Shown: positions 1-5,130 of the stretch, in pieces | How the letters are laid out: each line of letters opens with the position of its first letter | Position numbering within the stretch: the first letter of the stretch is position 1 | NCBI GenBank assembly: GCA_002340255.1 | Contig: DDLS01000187.1 | Coordinates: forward strand, 7,411-13,180 | Reading direction: 5' to 3' | Source: Cyanobacteria bacterium UBA2566 | GTDB lineage: Bacteria > Cyanobacteriota > Cyanobacteriia > Cyanobacteriales > Desertifilaceae | Length of the DNA stretch: 5,770 nt | Position numbers and translations under genes: made by a program | Notes under the pieces: generated by a model | What the model was told of the DNA's origin: nothing | What the model saw: only the letters and a program-made list of their open reading frames with translations | Databases searched by the model: none

Positions 1-21
1 CCCATTCCCCATTCCCCATTC
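1..21. repeat. Heptameric tandem repeat CCCATTC x3
   Basis: Three perfect head-to-tail copies of CCCATTC open the window and may continue to its left. Cyanobacteria are known to carry short tandemly repeated repetitive (STRR) heptamers in intergenic DNA. The unit differs by one base from the CCTATTC array at 2693-2720. No function can be read from it. Confidence 0.85.
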
Positions 22-76
22 AGCCATCGTCCAAGATATACTCAACATAAGACGATCTACTTATTTTGTCAGATTC

Positions 77-81
77 TAGGG
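77..81 (+). promoter_or_regulatory. Ribosome binding site deciding the start at 90
   Basis: TAGGG lies 8 nt before the ATG at 90. The in-frame TTG at 66 has only T/A-rich sequence before it. This favours initiation at 90, with the eight codons 66-89 left untranslated. Confidence 0.5.
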
Positions 82-89
82 CAAGCGAT

Positions 90-779
90 ATGAAATCCTA
101 TGCAACCTCCTCTGCAAGAGCAGAAATGAATGAACTGCGCCGCTTAAAAGGCTTATTACCGCCAGAACTGCAAAGTTGGGTGATCGTAGAGGTGGCAACA
201 GAAATGAACCCTCCCCTAGTGCGATCCGAAGAAATTGGCAATGATGAAGTTGAAATTCAAATTGATTTAGCTAAATGGGATCAACTGGCGATCGACCAAC
301 GAAATTTGCTTTTTTGGCATGAAGTGGGGCGGATTCAGAATGATACGATTCCCAAAGATGGTTGGGAAATGGCAGCTCTAGCCATTGGTTTAGGGGGAGC
401 TGTGGGAGAGCTTTGGGTACAAGATGGCTTACTGCTCCTCTTGGCACTGGCGTTATGTGGGGTTTCTGGCTATCGTCTCTATCAGAAAAATAACCCAGAG
501 AAGACCCTACAAGAATCGATTCAAGCGGATGAAAAGGCGATCGCCTTGGCAACTCGCTTTGGCTATACGCTACCCAATGCCTACAAGAGTCTGGGCAGTG
601 CCTTGAAGATCTTGATTGAACAAAACCCGAAAAAACGCCAGCGCAGCCGTTATGAAGCCCGTTTGCAAGCTCTGAAGCGCAGTGCATCGAAGGCAAAAGC
701 CAGAGCCAAGGGTAAAACTGATGCTCCCTTTTCTGCTGAACCGGAAGCTGATTATCGCTCGGAAAATATCTTTGGTTGA
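90..779 (+). CDS. DUF3318-type cyanobacterial membrane protein
   Basis: The product is 229 aa from the ATG at 90; an upstream TTG at 66 would add eight residues but lacks a ribosome binding site, and from memory relatives begin near the M-x-SYATSSARAEM motif. Residues about 1-90 are soluble and rich in helix, with the segment LLFWHEVGRIQND at about 73-85. Two adjacent hydrophobic segments follow (about 94-110 and 112-130), then a basic region, a helix near ALATRFGY, and a Lys/Arg/Ala-rich tail (about 180-210). The protein should sit in the cytoplasmic or thylakoid membrane with both large parts on one side. I recognise the sequence as the cyanobacterial DUF3318 type, whose function is unknown. 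HEVGR resembles the first half of a zinc-protease HExxH helix but lacks the second histidine, so no enzyme activity is claimed. It stands alone on this strand. Confidence 0.85.
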   Translation: MKSYATSSARAEMNELRRLKGLLPPELQSWVIVEVATEMNPPLVRSEEIGNDEVEIQIDLAKWDQLAIDQRNLLFWHEVGRIQNDTIPKDGWEMAALAIGLGGAVGELWVQDGLLLLLALALCGVSGYRLYQKNNPEKTLQESIQADEKAIALATRFGYTLPNAYKSLGSALKILIEQNPKKRQRSRYEARLQALKRSASKAKARAKGKTDAPFSAEPEADYRSENIFG

Positions 780-824
780 GTCTCAGGCGTAAGGAAACGT
801 CAGTTTTGGTTAAGGGGGCGATCG

Positions 825-943
825 TTATAGTTATTTTAATTAAGGATGGGACACAACGGTAAGAGCAAATGGCGTTTACTCCTACAGTCGTTCAAGTTGT
901 AAACCCATCATGATTGTCCCAATCTTAATTAAAACGACTATAG
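825..943. mobile_element. MITE-like element with 29-bp imperfect inverted ends
   Basis: The arms 825-853 and 915-943 are inverted copies matching at 24 of 29 positions, including an uninterrupted TTTTAATTAAG core and a GGGACA inner end. Both outer tips read TATAG, so the element is bounded by TA dinucleotides, as expected for insertions of the IS630/Tc1-mariner type. The 61-bp interior has no open frame and holds a smaller inverted repeat (GTTTAC at 874-879, GTAAAC at 899-904). It is too short for a transposase, so it would be non-autonomous. The family assignment is inference from the tips and the TA target. Confidence 0.7.
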
Positions 944-956
944 TTGTGATTTGGGA

Positions 957-1008
957 GGAGCAAAGGGAGTAGGCTAAAAGTGGGAACTAGAAACTCCTCC
1001 TTTGCTCC
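957..1008. repeat. Large imperfect hairpin
   Basis: GGAGCAAAGG (957-966) pairs perfectly with CCTTTGCTCC (999-1008). The stem extends through GGAG (966-969) and CTCC (994-997) across a short bulge, with a loop of about 24 nt. No T-run follows on either strand, so it is a poor terminator. It lies 13 nt after the MITE-like element and could be a separate dispersed repeat. Confidence 0.6.
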
Positions 1009-1014
1009 ATGTTT

Positions 1015-1073
1015 AGTCTAGAAGAACTTTTTTGTGATGTCGTTCGTGTAGCGTGCCCGACAGGGCTTAGACT
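1015..1073. repeat. Palindromic intergenic repeat around GCCC-GACA-GGGC
   Basis: GCCC (1055-1058) and GGGC (1063-1066) form a tight stem with a GACA loop inside the phrase GTAGCGTGCCCGACAGGG. Outer arms AGTCTA (1015-1020) and TAGACT (1068-1073) could pair as well. The GTAGCGTGCCC phrase resembles short dispersed palindromes found in many cyanobacterial spacers. The remainder of the gene-free stretch 780-1164 shows nothing I can name. Confidence 0.4.
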
Positions 1074-1164
1074 TCTGGCAAATTTTTGAACCTCTGTGGA
1101 ACACCCACCTCCTATCAGCTGGTCTCTTCTTGAGCGAATGAATGACAATTATTATCACTTTTCA

Positions 1165-1797
1165 TCAAATGGACAGTTGATTTTCCGGATTTGAGATGAG
1201 TTTCTGAAAAGGAGTGGCTAAGATGCCAAGAATTTTGGCAATTTCCTTAATATAATACTCATCTAGATCGATAGCAGCAACTTGACCATTGAGGGTCAAA
1301 AACTTCCACAGCGTTCCGGTTGTAACTGCACCGAGAATTAGACCGATATTATTGGTTGCTGCATTGAATTCCCTGGCTGCCACCATCTCGGCAATACATT
1401 GGGCCAGTCCCCCTTTAATATTTTCATTTTTGGCTTCTACTATAGTGACTATAGGTGCTTTGATTTCGTAAAGCTCCGGTGAAGCGGTCAAAATATAATC
1501 GCAATAGCCGTGCAATCCTTTTTCTGGTTCAACGCTGAATTCAGTCCCGGAAAAAAAGCCTATTTGTCCCTGAAAGCTGCGACGAATTTCGAGAAGAACG
1601 GGTGCGATAATCAGTTCAGATCGAGCTTTTTCCGTGTTCGTTGCATTAGCGAGGGGGATATTTTCTGCCAAGGTGATGGATAGGCGATCGCTCGGCTGAC
1701 GTGGTTTAGTTTGAGCAAAAAGATTTTGGCTTTCGTCAAGCTCGAGTCCAAAGGTGCTTTGGATGCTGGCAAGGGTTTTAAAGCTGCTGTAGGACAT
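1165..1797 (-). CDS. Orphan PD-(D/E)XK nuclease-fold protein
   Basis: The 210-aa product carries the signature of the PD-(D/E)XK superfamily in the right order: E61 in the helix RSELIIAPVLLEI, D100 in GYCDYIL, E121 and K123 in IVEAK, then Q133 in the following helix GGLAQCIAEM. A strand-rich end follows (LILGAVTTGTLWKFLTL, 153-169), like the LTNG-WKFY-type segment of restriction-enzyme HsdR N-terminal domains. This fold is used by many restriction and repair nucleases, so DNA or RNA cleavage is a reasonable inference; substrate and partner are unknown. No methyltransferase or specificity gene is adjacent, so it is not an obvious restriction system. The ATG at 1797 gives a natural N-terminus but has no clear ribosome binding site. 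The gene lies between two MITE-like elements. From memory, similar stand-alone proteins are common in cyanobacteria. Confidence 0.8.
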   Translation of the reverse strand: MSYSSFKTLASIQSTFGLELDESQNLFAQTKPRQPSDRLSITLAENIPLANATNTEKARSELIIAPVLLEIRRSFQGQIGFFSGTEFSVEPEKGLHGYCDYILTASPELYEIKAPIVTIVEAKNENIKGGLAQCIAEMVAAREFNAATNNIGLILGAVTTGTLWKFLTLNGQVAAIDLDEYYIKEIAKILGILATPFQKLISNPENQLSI

Positions 1798-1878
1798 GGG
1801 ACGCTATTGAGCTTTGGCGTTAAACTTGAGCGATCGCAAGACAATTATGCGTTCGGGATAACTGAATTCTAGCATTTC

Positions 1879-1972
1879 ATACCATTTCTCTTTAATCTTG
1901 CAACTAATCGATCCCTGAGAGACAAGGGGCTGGGGCCCCTTTTTAAAGCGCATCATCATAGAGAAATGGTAT
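1879..1972. mobile_element. MITE-like element with 13-bp perfect inverted ends
   Basis: ATACCATTTCTCT (1879-1891) and AGAGAAATGGTAT (1960-1972) are perfect inverted repeats enclosing 68 bp with no coding capacity. The interior holds a strong G/C hairpin at 1924-1941. The size, perfect termini and non-coding interior fit a miniature inverted-repeat element; the source transposase family is not identifiable here. It lies between the 3' end of the TerB-like gene and the 5' end of the nuclease-fold gene, both on the minus strand, so it could affect read-through into or promotion of the latter. Confidence 0.65.
1924..1944 (+). terminator. Terminator-like hairpin inside the 94-bp element
   Basis: AAGGGGC (1924-1930) and GCCCCTT (1935-1941) form a 7-bp stem with a TGGG loop, and the T-run 1940-1944 follows on the plus strand. 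No plus-strand gene ends just upstream, so it is more likely a structural part of the MITE-like element than the terminator of a particular gene. Confidence 0.4.
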
Positions 1973-1990
1973 CAGAGATTTCCTCAGCAT

Positions 1991-2015
1991 ATCGGGGTTT
2001 GCTAGAGCAACCGAT
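1991..2015. other. Bulged hairpin downstream of the TerB-like gene
   Basis: ATCGG (1991-1995) pairs with CCGAT (2011-2015), and TTGC (1999-2002) with GCAA (2007-2010), separated by a 3-nt bulge. It lies about 80 nt past the stop of the minus-strand TerB-like gene and could stabilise the transcript's 3' end, but it has no T-run. The rest of 1973-2094 shows only two HIP1 sites. Confidence 0.25.
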
Positions 2016-2094
2016 TTTGACGGGGAGAGGCGATCGCCGCTTACAGCAGAGTCCAAAGCCAGCGATCGCTCCTTATAACGCCAATTCTACGGAT

Positions 2095-2583
2095 TTATGA
2101 CTCGAAAAATTTAGCCAATTCTTGAGTCAAAGTATCCACCATCGTTTGGTCTTTAGCTATCTCTGTAGCTGCTTCCTGGGCAATAGTAGCGGCTTCTTCC
2201 GGGGGCAAATTCACTAATTCAACCAACTTTTTATACGCTTCTTCCTCTTCAGCATTAATCAAATCTTCATCAGGAGTACGGGCGCTAGAGGCAATTACTT
2301 GATACCCCAATTTCAAGGCAACTTTACGCTCTTCAACGGTCTCTAACTTCGGAATTAACTCCTCTAGAGGCAGATTTTGCATCATATAATCCCGTAACTC
2401 TTGTTTAAGTGCCTCCTGTTGCGTTGAATTTCCGGGAGCAAACAACTGACTAAAGCGATCGAGCATCACATCCACTTCTTCCGTGGCTAACTCCCCATCA
2501 GACCACGCCATGGCCGTAACCACACGCAATACATTCATCTGACGGGGCGTAATGGGAGGAGGGGGTGGGGGTTGCACAGCCAT
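2095..2583 (-). CDS. TerB-like (tellurite-resistance family) protein
   Basis: This is a 162-aa acidic, all-helical, soluble protein. After a proline run (residues 5-10) it has the two repeated features of the TerB fold: a first helix pair with AWSDGELATEEVDVM (26-40; D29, E31, E35 and E36 are candidate metal-contacting acidics) and a later counterpart DLINAEEEEAYKKLVELVNL (107-126). TerB-like domains bind divalent metal in characterised members and occur in tellurite-resistance and stress contexts. In cyanobacteria this small single-domain form is usually annotated only as TerB family, and no other ter gene is present, so a tellurite role should not be assumed. The start is well supported: AGGAG (complement of 2589-2593) lies 5 nt before the ATG at 2583. 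It appears to be monocistronic. Confidence 0.8.
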   Translation of the reverse strand: MAVQPPPPPPITPRQMNVLRVVTAMAWSDGELATEEVDVMLDRFSQLFAPGNSTQQEALKQELRDYMMQNLPLEELIPKLETVEERKVALKLGYQVIASSARTPDEDLINAEEEEAYKKLVELVNLPPEEAATIAQEAATEIAKDQTMVDTLTQELAKFFES

Positions 2584-2653
2584 AAGGTCTCCTTATTGGT
2601 GGTGAGTTGTAATTTCACATTATTACCATAATCGAGAAGGTATAGGCAATTGG

Positions 2654-2681
2654 GAGGCAAAAGGCAAGAAGCAAGAAGGAA
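2654..2681. repeat. Degenerate purine heptad array x4
   Basis: Four consecutive 7-mers, GAGGCAA, AAGGCAA, GAAGCAA and GAAGGAA, fill this stretch, each differing from its neighbour by one or two bases. It is the diverged, opposite-polarity companion of the pyrimidine heptad array that follows. Confidence 0.6.
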
Positions 2682-2695
2682 AACCCGGTTTTCCT
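2677..2695. repeat. Perfect 19-bp palindrome joining two heptad arrays
   Basis: AGGAAAACC and GGTTTTCCT are exact inverted copies around a single central C (2686). Read on the minus strand it lies just past the dehydrogenase stop and is followed by T-rich heptads, so it may serve as that operon's transcript end. It overlaps the last purine heptad and the first pyrimidine heptad. Confidence 0.6.
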
Positions 2696-2720
2696 ATTCC
2701 CTATTCCCTATTCCCTATTC
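2693..2720. repeat. Heptameric tandem repeat CCTATTC x4
   Basis: Four perfect copies of CCTATTC run head to tail and end 3 bp before the stop codon of the dehydrogenase gene (2724-2726). The unit is one base different from the array at 1-21. Such heptads are known intergenic repeats in cyanobacteria, and copy number is expected to vary between strains. Confidence 0.85.
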
Positions 2721-2723
2721 CCT

Positions 2724-3869
2724 CTAATTCAGGGTCGAAACCATGGCTGCCACCAACTGATCTGGATTTACGGCAAAGGGAAGATGATGGATATCCGAAG
2801 ATGCAGCACAGGAGATCGCCGCAGCTTGCCGTAATTGAGCTAATGTTACCTCCGCTAAACCCAAGTCTTCTAAGGTTTTGGGTAAACCAATTTGATCGTA
2901 AAACTGAATCAACTGTTGGCGAGCAGAGAGAGCTAAATGATTATTTTGAATCATTTCTTCTAGGCGCAGTTGCACCAAAATGCCATAGGCAACTTTCTCC
3001 CCATGGAGGGTCTTATGATTGGTGCAAATATGAGTTAAACCATTATGTACGGCATGGGCTGCTACGGTGCGACATTGAGCGCCCCCCAAGCCGCCACTCA
3101 CTCCCGCCATCAACACGCAAGCATCGACAATTTGTTGCCAGGTCTCACTTCCAGGATTTTGCAGTCCTTCTAGGGAATGTTGCAGAAGGATATCGCGCAG
3201 AACTCTAGCTTGTTGCACGGCTGCGATAATTAAAGTTTGTTCCGAATGACCGCTACTCACAGAGGATTCATACCATTTGGCGATCGCATCTCCAATTCCG
3301 GCGACTAATGTCCGCTTCGGAGCAGTGAGCATCAGATTGTAGTCCAGGATCAGCAGATCGGGACAGCGCTCTAGAGGAACATCATAGAGAAATGCCCCCC
3401 GATCAGAATAGACATTCGAGAGAGCAGTCCAAGCGGCACAGGTTGCTCCAGAAGTGGGTAGGGTGGCGATCGCCAAATGGCATTGATGGGCAACCAATTT
3501 AGCCGTATCCAAGGCTTTACCCCCACCGACACCAATAATAAAATCAGCTTGATGATCGGCTACCACTTGGCGTAGGGTGTCTAAAGAGGTTTCGCTACAG
3601 TCCGGGAGATAGGAAGCCGTTTGAGCCGTTAACCCTTGGTCTTGAAGAACGGGAAATAGACGCTCTTTAATCGCATTCAAAGAGCGATCGCCCCCGATTA
3701 CCAAGGGACGCTGACCTAAAGCCGCTAATTCTGGGCCACATTCGTCTAAAATCTGCGATCCTCGGATCGCTCGTGTTGGTGCTACATGAATGGTTATCCG
3801 ACTGGCTACTGGAGCGATCGAGCGCAGCAAAGTTGTAGAGTCAGAAGTTAATGGGGTGGATTGGATCAT
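2724..3869 (-). CDS. Iron-containing alcohol / glycerol dehydrogenase family protein
   Basis: The 381-aa cytoplasmic enzyme is close in length to GldA (about 370 aa). The N-terminal Rossmann-like half has GVGGGKALDTAK (113-124), the nucleotide-binding glycine loop, and TLPTSGAT (136-143). The C-terminal helical half supplies the metal site: D194 in GIGDAIAKWYES, H272 in AAHAVHNG and H289 in LHGEKVAYG, with the same 17-residue spacing between the histidines as I recall for E. coli GldA. The family performs NAD(P)-linked oxidation of glycerol or related polyols using zinc or iron. The actual substrate here is not readable, so gldA is not assigned. The start at 3869 is supported by AGGAG (complement of 3879-3883), 9 nt upstream and just past the ycf51 stop. 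The 16-nt gap indicates co-transcription with ycf51. The stop abuts a heptad array. Confidence 0.9.
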   Translation of the reverse strand: MIQSTPLTSDSTTLLRSIAPVASRITIHVAPTRAIRGSQILDECGPELAALGQRPLVIGGDRSLNAIKERLFPVLQDQGLTAQTASYLPDCSETSLDTLRQVVADHQADFIIGVGGGKALDTAKLVAHQCHLAIATLPTSGATCAAWTALSNVYSDRGAFLYDVPLERCPDLLILDYNLMLTAPKRTLVAGIGDAIAKWYESSVSSGHSEQTLIIAAVQQARVLRDILLQHSLEGLQNPGSETWQQIVDACVLMAGVSGGLGGAQCRTVAAHAVHNGLTHICTNHKTLHGEKVAYGILVQLRLEEMIQNNHLALSARQQLIQFYDQIGLPKTLEDLGLAEVTLAQLRQAAAISCAASSDIHHLPFAVNPDQLVAAMVSTLN

Positions 3870-3885
3870 CTATAGCATCTCCTAA

Positions 3886-4404
3886 TTAAGAAGGATTTAA
3901 AGTCTGAAGTAGGTTTAGTTGTTGTTGGTTAATTTCTACTTTAATGTCTCGATCTTCCTGATAGACCGATTGTTCAGCTTTTCCTAAATAGATCGGTTCG
4001 GATATTTGGGGTTCGGGGTGGATAATAGTGCGTGCCAGTACAGTAGGGAGATCGCCCTCTGTTGTTGGTCGCCCATAGGAAAAGAGGTTCATGGCTGCTT
4101 GTTTAAGAGTTGCTTCTAATTCCGATTCCGTAATTTGGTGCGGTACGGCAATCACGGTATGAGTTGCGCCATTGTCGAACACCAGAGAGTAACGCACTGC
4201 TCCGGGAACGACGGTTCGGGTAAAGGGAACTAAGCTTAAGGCAAATACACTGACGGTTAAGACCACCATAAACGAACTCACACCAACAAAGCGAAAGCGA
4301 AACCCCCACTTGAAGATAAAGCAAAGGACGGTAAAGGCAATAGTGACTCCAGTGGCGATCGCAAACCATTCTGAAGCCTGTAAAAAATCTGCGGTTGTGG
4401 GCAT
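3886..4404 (-). CDS. ycf51: Ycf51 family membrane protein
   Basis: The 172-aa protein matches the Ycf51 pattern throughout. It has a first transmembrane helix at about 12-31, the conserved stretch KWGFRFRFVG (32-41), a second helix at about 42-60, then a soluble domain with VPGAVRYSLVFDNGATHTV (66-84), ITESELEATLKQAA (91-104) and ARTIIHPEP (124-132). The family is named from plastid open frames and is found in cyanobacteria and some algal plastids; its function is unknown, and a thylakoid or plasma-membrane location is inferred from the two helices. The ATG at 4404 matches the family N-terminus but lacks a strong ribosome binding site. A possible -35 (TTGACT, complement of 4447-4452) lies upstream, with only a weak -10. 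It is the first gene of a pair with the downstream dehydrogenase. A degenerate copy of its helix-1 region lies about 230 bp upstream. Confidence 0.92.
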   Translation of the reverse strand: MPTTADFLQASEWFAIATGVTIAFTVLCFIFKWGFRFRFVGVSSFMVVLTVSVFALSLVPFTRTVVPGAVRYSLVFDNGATHTVIAVPHQITESELEATLKQAAMNLFSYGRPTTEGDLPTVLARTIIHPEPQISEPIYLGKAEQSVYQEDRDIKVEINQQQLNLLQTLNPS

Positions 4405-4476
4405 GGCGATGTTATCTTAAGTTACGTTTAGCCAAAACCTATCATAAGTCAAATCCATTAAAAATGAGGGCTTTTT

Positions 4477-4545
4477 ATGTTACGTTCTGAACTATTGAAA
4501 CAATTACAACAGCTATCGCGCTTAGAGAAGTTCAAGGAAAGTTGA
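4477..4545 (+). pseudogene. 5' fragment of a small helical gene, possibly an antitoxin
   Basis: An ATG with a good ribosome binding site (GAGGG, 4466-4470, 6 nt spacing) begins a 22-codon frame, MLRSELLKQLQQLSRLEKFK, ending at TGA 4543-4545. From memory, this looks like the start of short cyanobacterial proteins with an ELL-x-x-L-x-x-L-x-x-x-EK opening, some of which act as antitoxins. The frame ends abruptly where similarity to ycf51 begins on the other strand (about 4541-4590), as if the gene was cut by a rearrangement. It could be a genuine micro-protein. The family guess is weak, but the initiation signal is clear. Confidence 0.4.
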
Positions 4546-4600
4546 GATTAAGGATAGTGAAAAAGGCAATGCTGACTCCAGTGGCGAAGGATAAATCGTT
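4532..4600 (-). pseudogene. Degenerate duplicate of the ycf51 helix-1 region
   Basis: Bases 4562-4587 match 4333-4358 inside ycf51 at 24 of 26 positions in the same orientation. On the minus strand this copy reads FATGVSIAFFTILNLNFP then stop, against IATGVTIAFTVLCFIFKW in the intact gene (about residues 16-33). Weaker similarity continues past the core toward 4541. Neither a start nor the conserved KWG motif is present, so it is a remnant, not a second gene. It arose by a local duplication or by decay of a former second copy. Confidence 0.65.
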
Positions 4601-4611
4601 GGCAATTGTGA

Positions 4612-4637
4612 GCGATCGCCCCTGGTTGGGGGGGCGG
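4612..4637. repeat. HIP1-linked hairpin repeat, copy 1
   Basis: A HIP1 octamer (4612-4619) runs into CCCC-TGGTTG-GGGG, a strong hairpin. The 21-bp segment 4617-4637 matches 5073-5093 at 17 of 21 positions with the same TGGTTG loop. The two copies bracket the broken gene at 4644-5026. Confidence 0.5.
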
Positions 4638-4641
4638 TAAG

Positions 4642-4666
4642 AGCTAATTATCTCCGAAAATTAGCT
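4642..4666. other. Hairpin over the stop codon of the broken gene
   Basis: AGCTAATT (4642-4649) and AATTAGCT (4659-4666) are perfect 8-bp inverted repeats with a 9-nt loop. They cover the last codons and the TAG stop of the minus-strand remnant. No T-run follows, so a terminator role is only possible. Confidence 0.35.
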
Positions 4667-5026
4667 GATACTTATCCAACCGGGTAGATAAAATCGCCGC
4701 TAATTCATCAAATGTAATACAGTGGATATGCTGAGAATTAACAATTAATTTTTTGCTTCGCCAATCCAATCTCCTTTTTTCTCTGGGTTCGAGATATCGC
4801 TTTTCAGCAAATAAAAAGGTTGTTCGGGTCTGAATTTCTGAATATTCGATGTCATCGGGGGTTCTGGGGAGAAGTTTTCCAGGGAGGCTATCGCCTTTAA
4901 AACCCGTTCTCTCTCTTCTGGGGATAGGACATCTAAACCCGCTAAAACGCTGGGATTAATTTCTACGATAGTTTGAGTTATTTTTGTTTCTATATTCTCG
5001 GTTATTGTCGAGGATTTGTTTTGATT
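4644..5026 (-). pseudogene. Frameshifted, start-less remnant of an unidentified conserved gene
   Basis: Two minus-strand frames read like one protein. The upstream frame (from 5026) gives INPSVLAGLDVLSPEERERV and continues to ENFSPEPP; the downstream frame gives DDIEYSEIQTRTTFLFAEKR and a further 50 residues, including LDWRSKKLIVNSQHIHCITF and DELAAILSTRLDKYQ, to the TAG at 4644-4646. They join in frame if one base is restored to the run of five G at 4857-4861, giving about 127 residues. Neither frame has ATG, GTG or TTG in a sensible 5' position, and a stop (TAA, 5029-5027) closes the frame upstream, so the N-terminus is missing too. The amino acid pattern is clearly protein-like, but I cannot name the family. 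A sequencing indel could explain the shift but not the missing start. Confidence 0.6.
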
Positions 5027-5040
5027 TTAGCAGATATTTG

Positions 5041-5054
5041 GGGGCGATCGCCCC
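5041..5054. repeat. 14-bp palindrome centred on HIP1
   Basis: GGGGCGATCGCCCC is a perfect palindrome extending the HIP1 octamer (5044-5051) by three G/C pairs on each side. The phrase GCGATCGCCCCTGG here is identical to that at 4612-4625, linking it to the hairpin repeat family. Confidence 0.6.
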
Positions 5055-5072
5055 TGGGTGCAAATGCAATAT

Positions 5073-5093
5073 TGCCTCTGGTTGGAGGTGCGG
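5073..5093. repeat. Hairpin repeat, copy 2
   Basis: CCTC-TGGTTG-GAGG forms a hairpin with the same loop as copy 1 at 4617-4637. The stem differs by a C-to-T change on one arm matched by G-to-A on the other, so base pairing is kept. It lies upstream of the toxin-antitoxin-like pair. Confidence 0.5.
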
Positions 5094-5130
5094 AAAGGGA
5101 TAGGGAGCGATCGCCATTCCGAGATGGCTT

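Larger units (their letters stand above)
537..5114. repeat. Dispersed HIP1 octamers (GCGATCGC)
   Basis: I count twelve copies, starting at 537, 1684, 1830, 2030, 2062, 3280, 3466, 3684, 4355, 4612, 5044 and 5107, within genes and spacers alike. HIP1 is a known highly over-represented palindrome in most cyanobacterial genomes, so it supports the lineage call. The span given is from first to last copy. Confidence 0.9.

Noticed and set aside
271..696. Minus-strand open frame opposite the DUF3318-type gene
   Set aside because: It is antisense to a clear family member, and its Ser/His/Pro/Cys-rich composition is typical of a non-coding frame.
1611..1844. Minus-strand frame overlapping the 5' end of the nuclease-fold gene
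   Set aside because: It is an alternative frame of the same strand with no conserved pattern; the PD-(D/E)XK residues lie in the longer frame.
2095..2583. Tellurite-resistance operon
   Set aside because: Only one TerB-like gene is present, with no TerC, TerD or TerZ neighbours, so the family name should not be read as a resistance function.
1..2720. Possible CRISPR array from the short repeats
   Set aside because: The heptads are directly adjacent with no unique spacers, and no cas-like gene is present.
2801..3208. Plus-strand open frame opposite the dehydrogenase gene
   Set aside because: It lies wholly antisense to a well-supported gene with intact catalytic motifs, and its product shows no recognisable pattern.
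3870..3892. CTATAG...CTAATTAAG phrase resembling the end of the 119-bp element
   Set aside because: The match is broken by several differences, has no inverted partner nearby, and the segment is the ribosome-binding spacer between ycf51 and the dehydrogenase.
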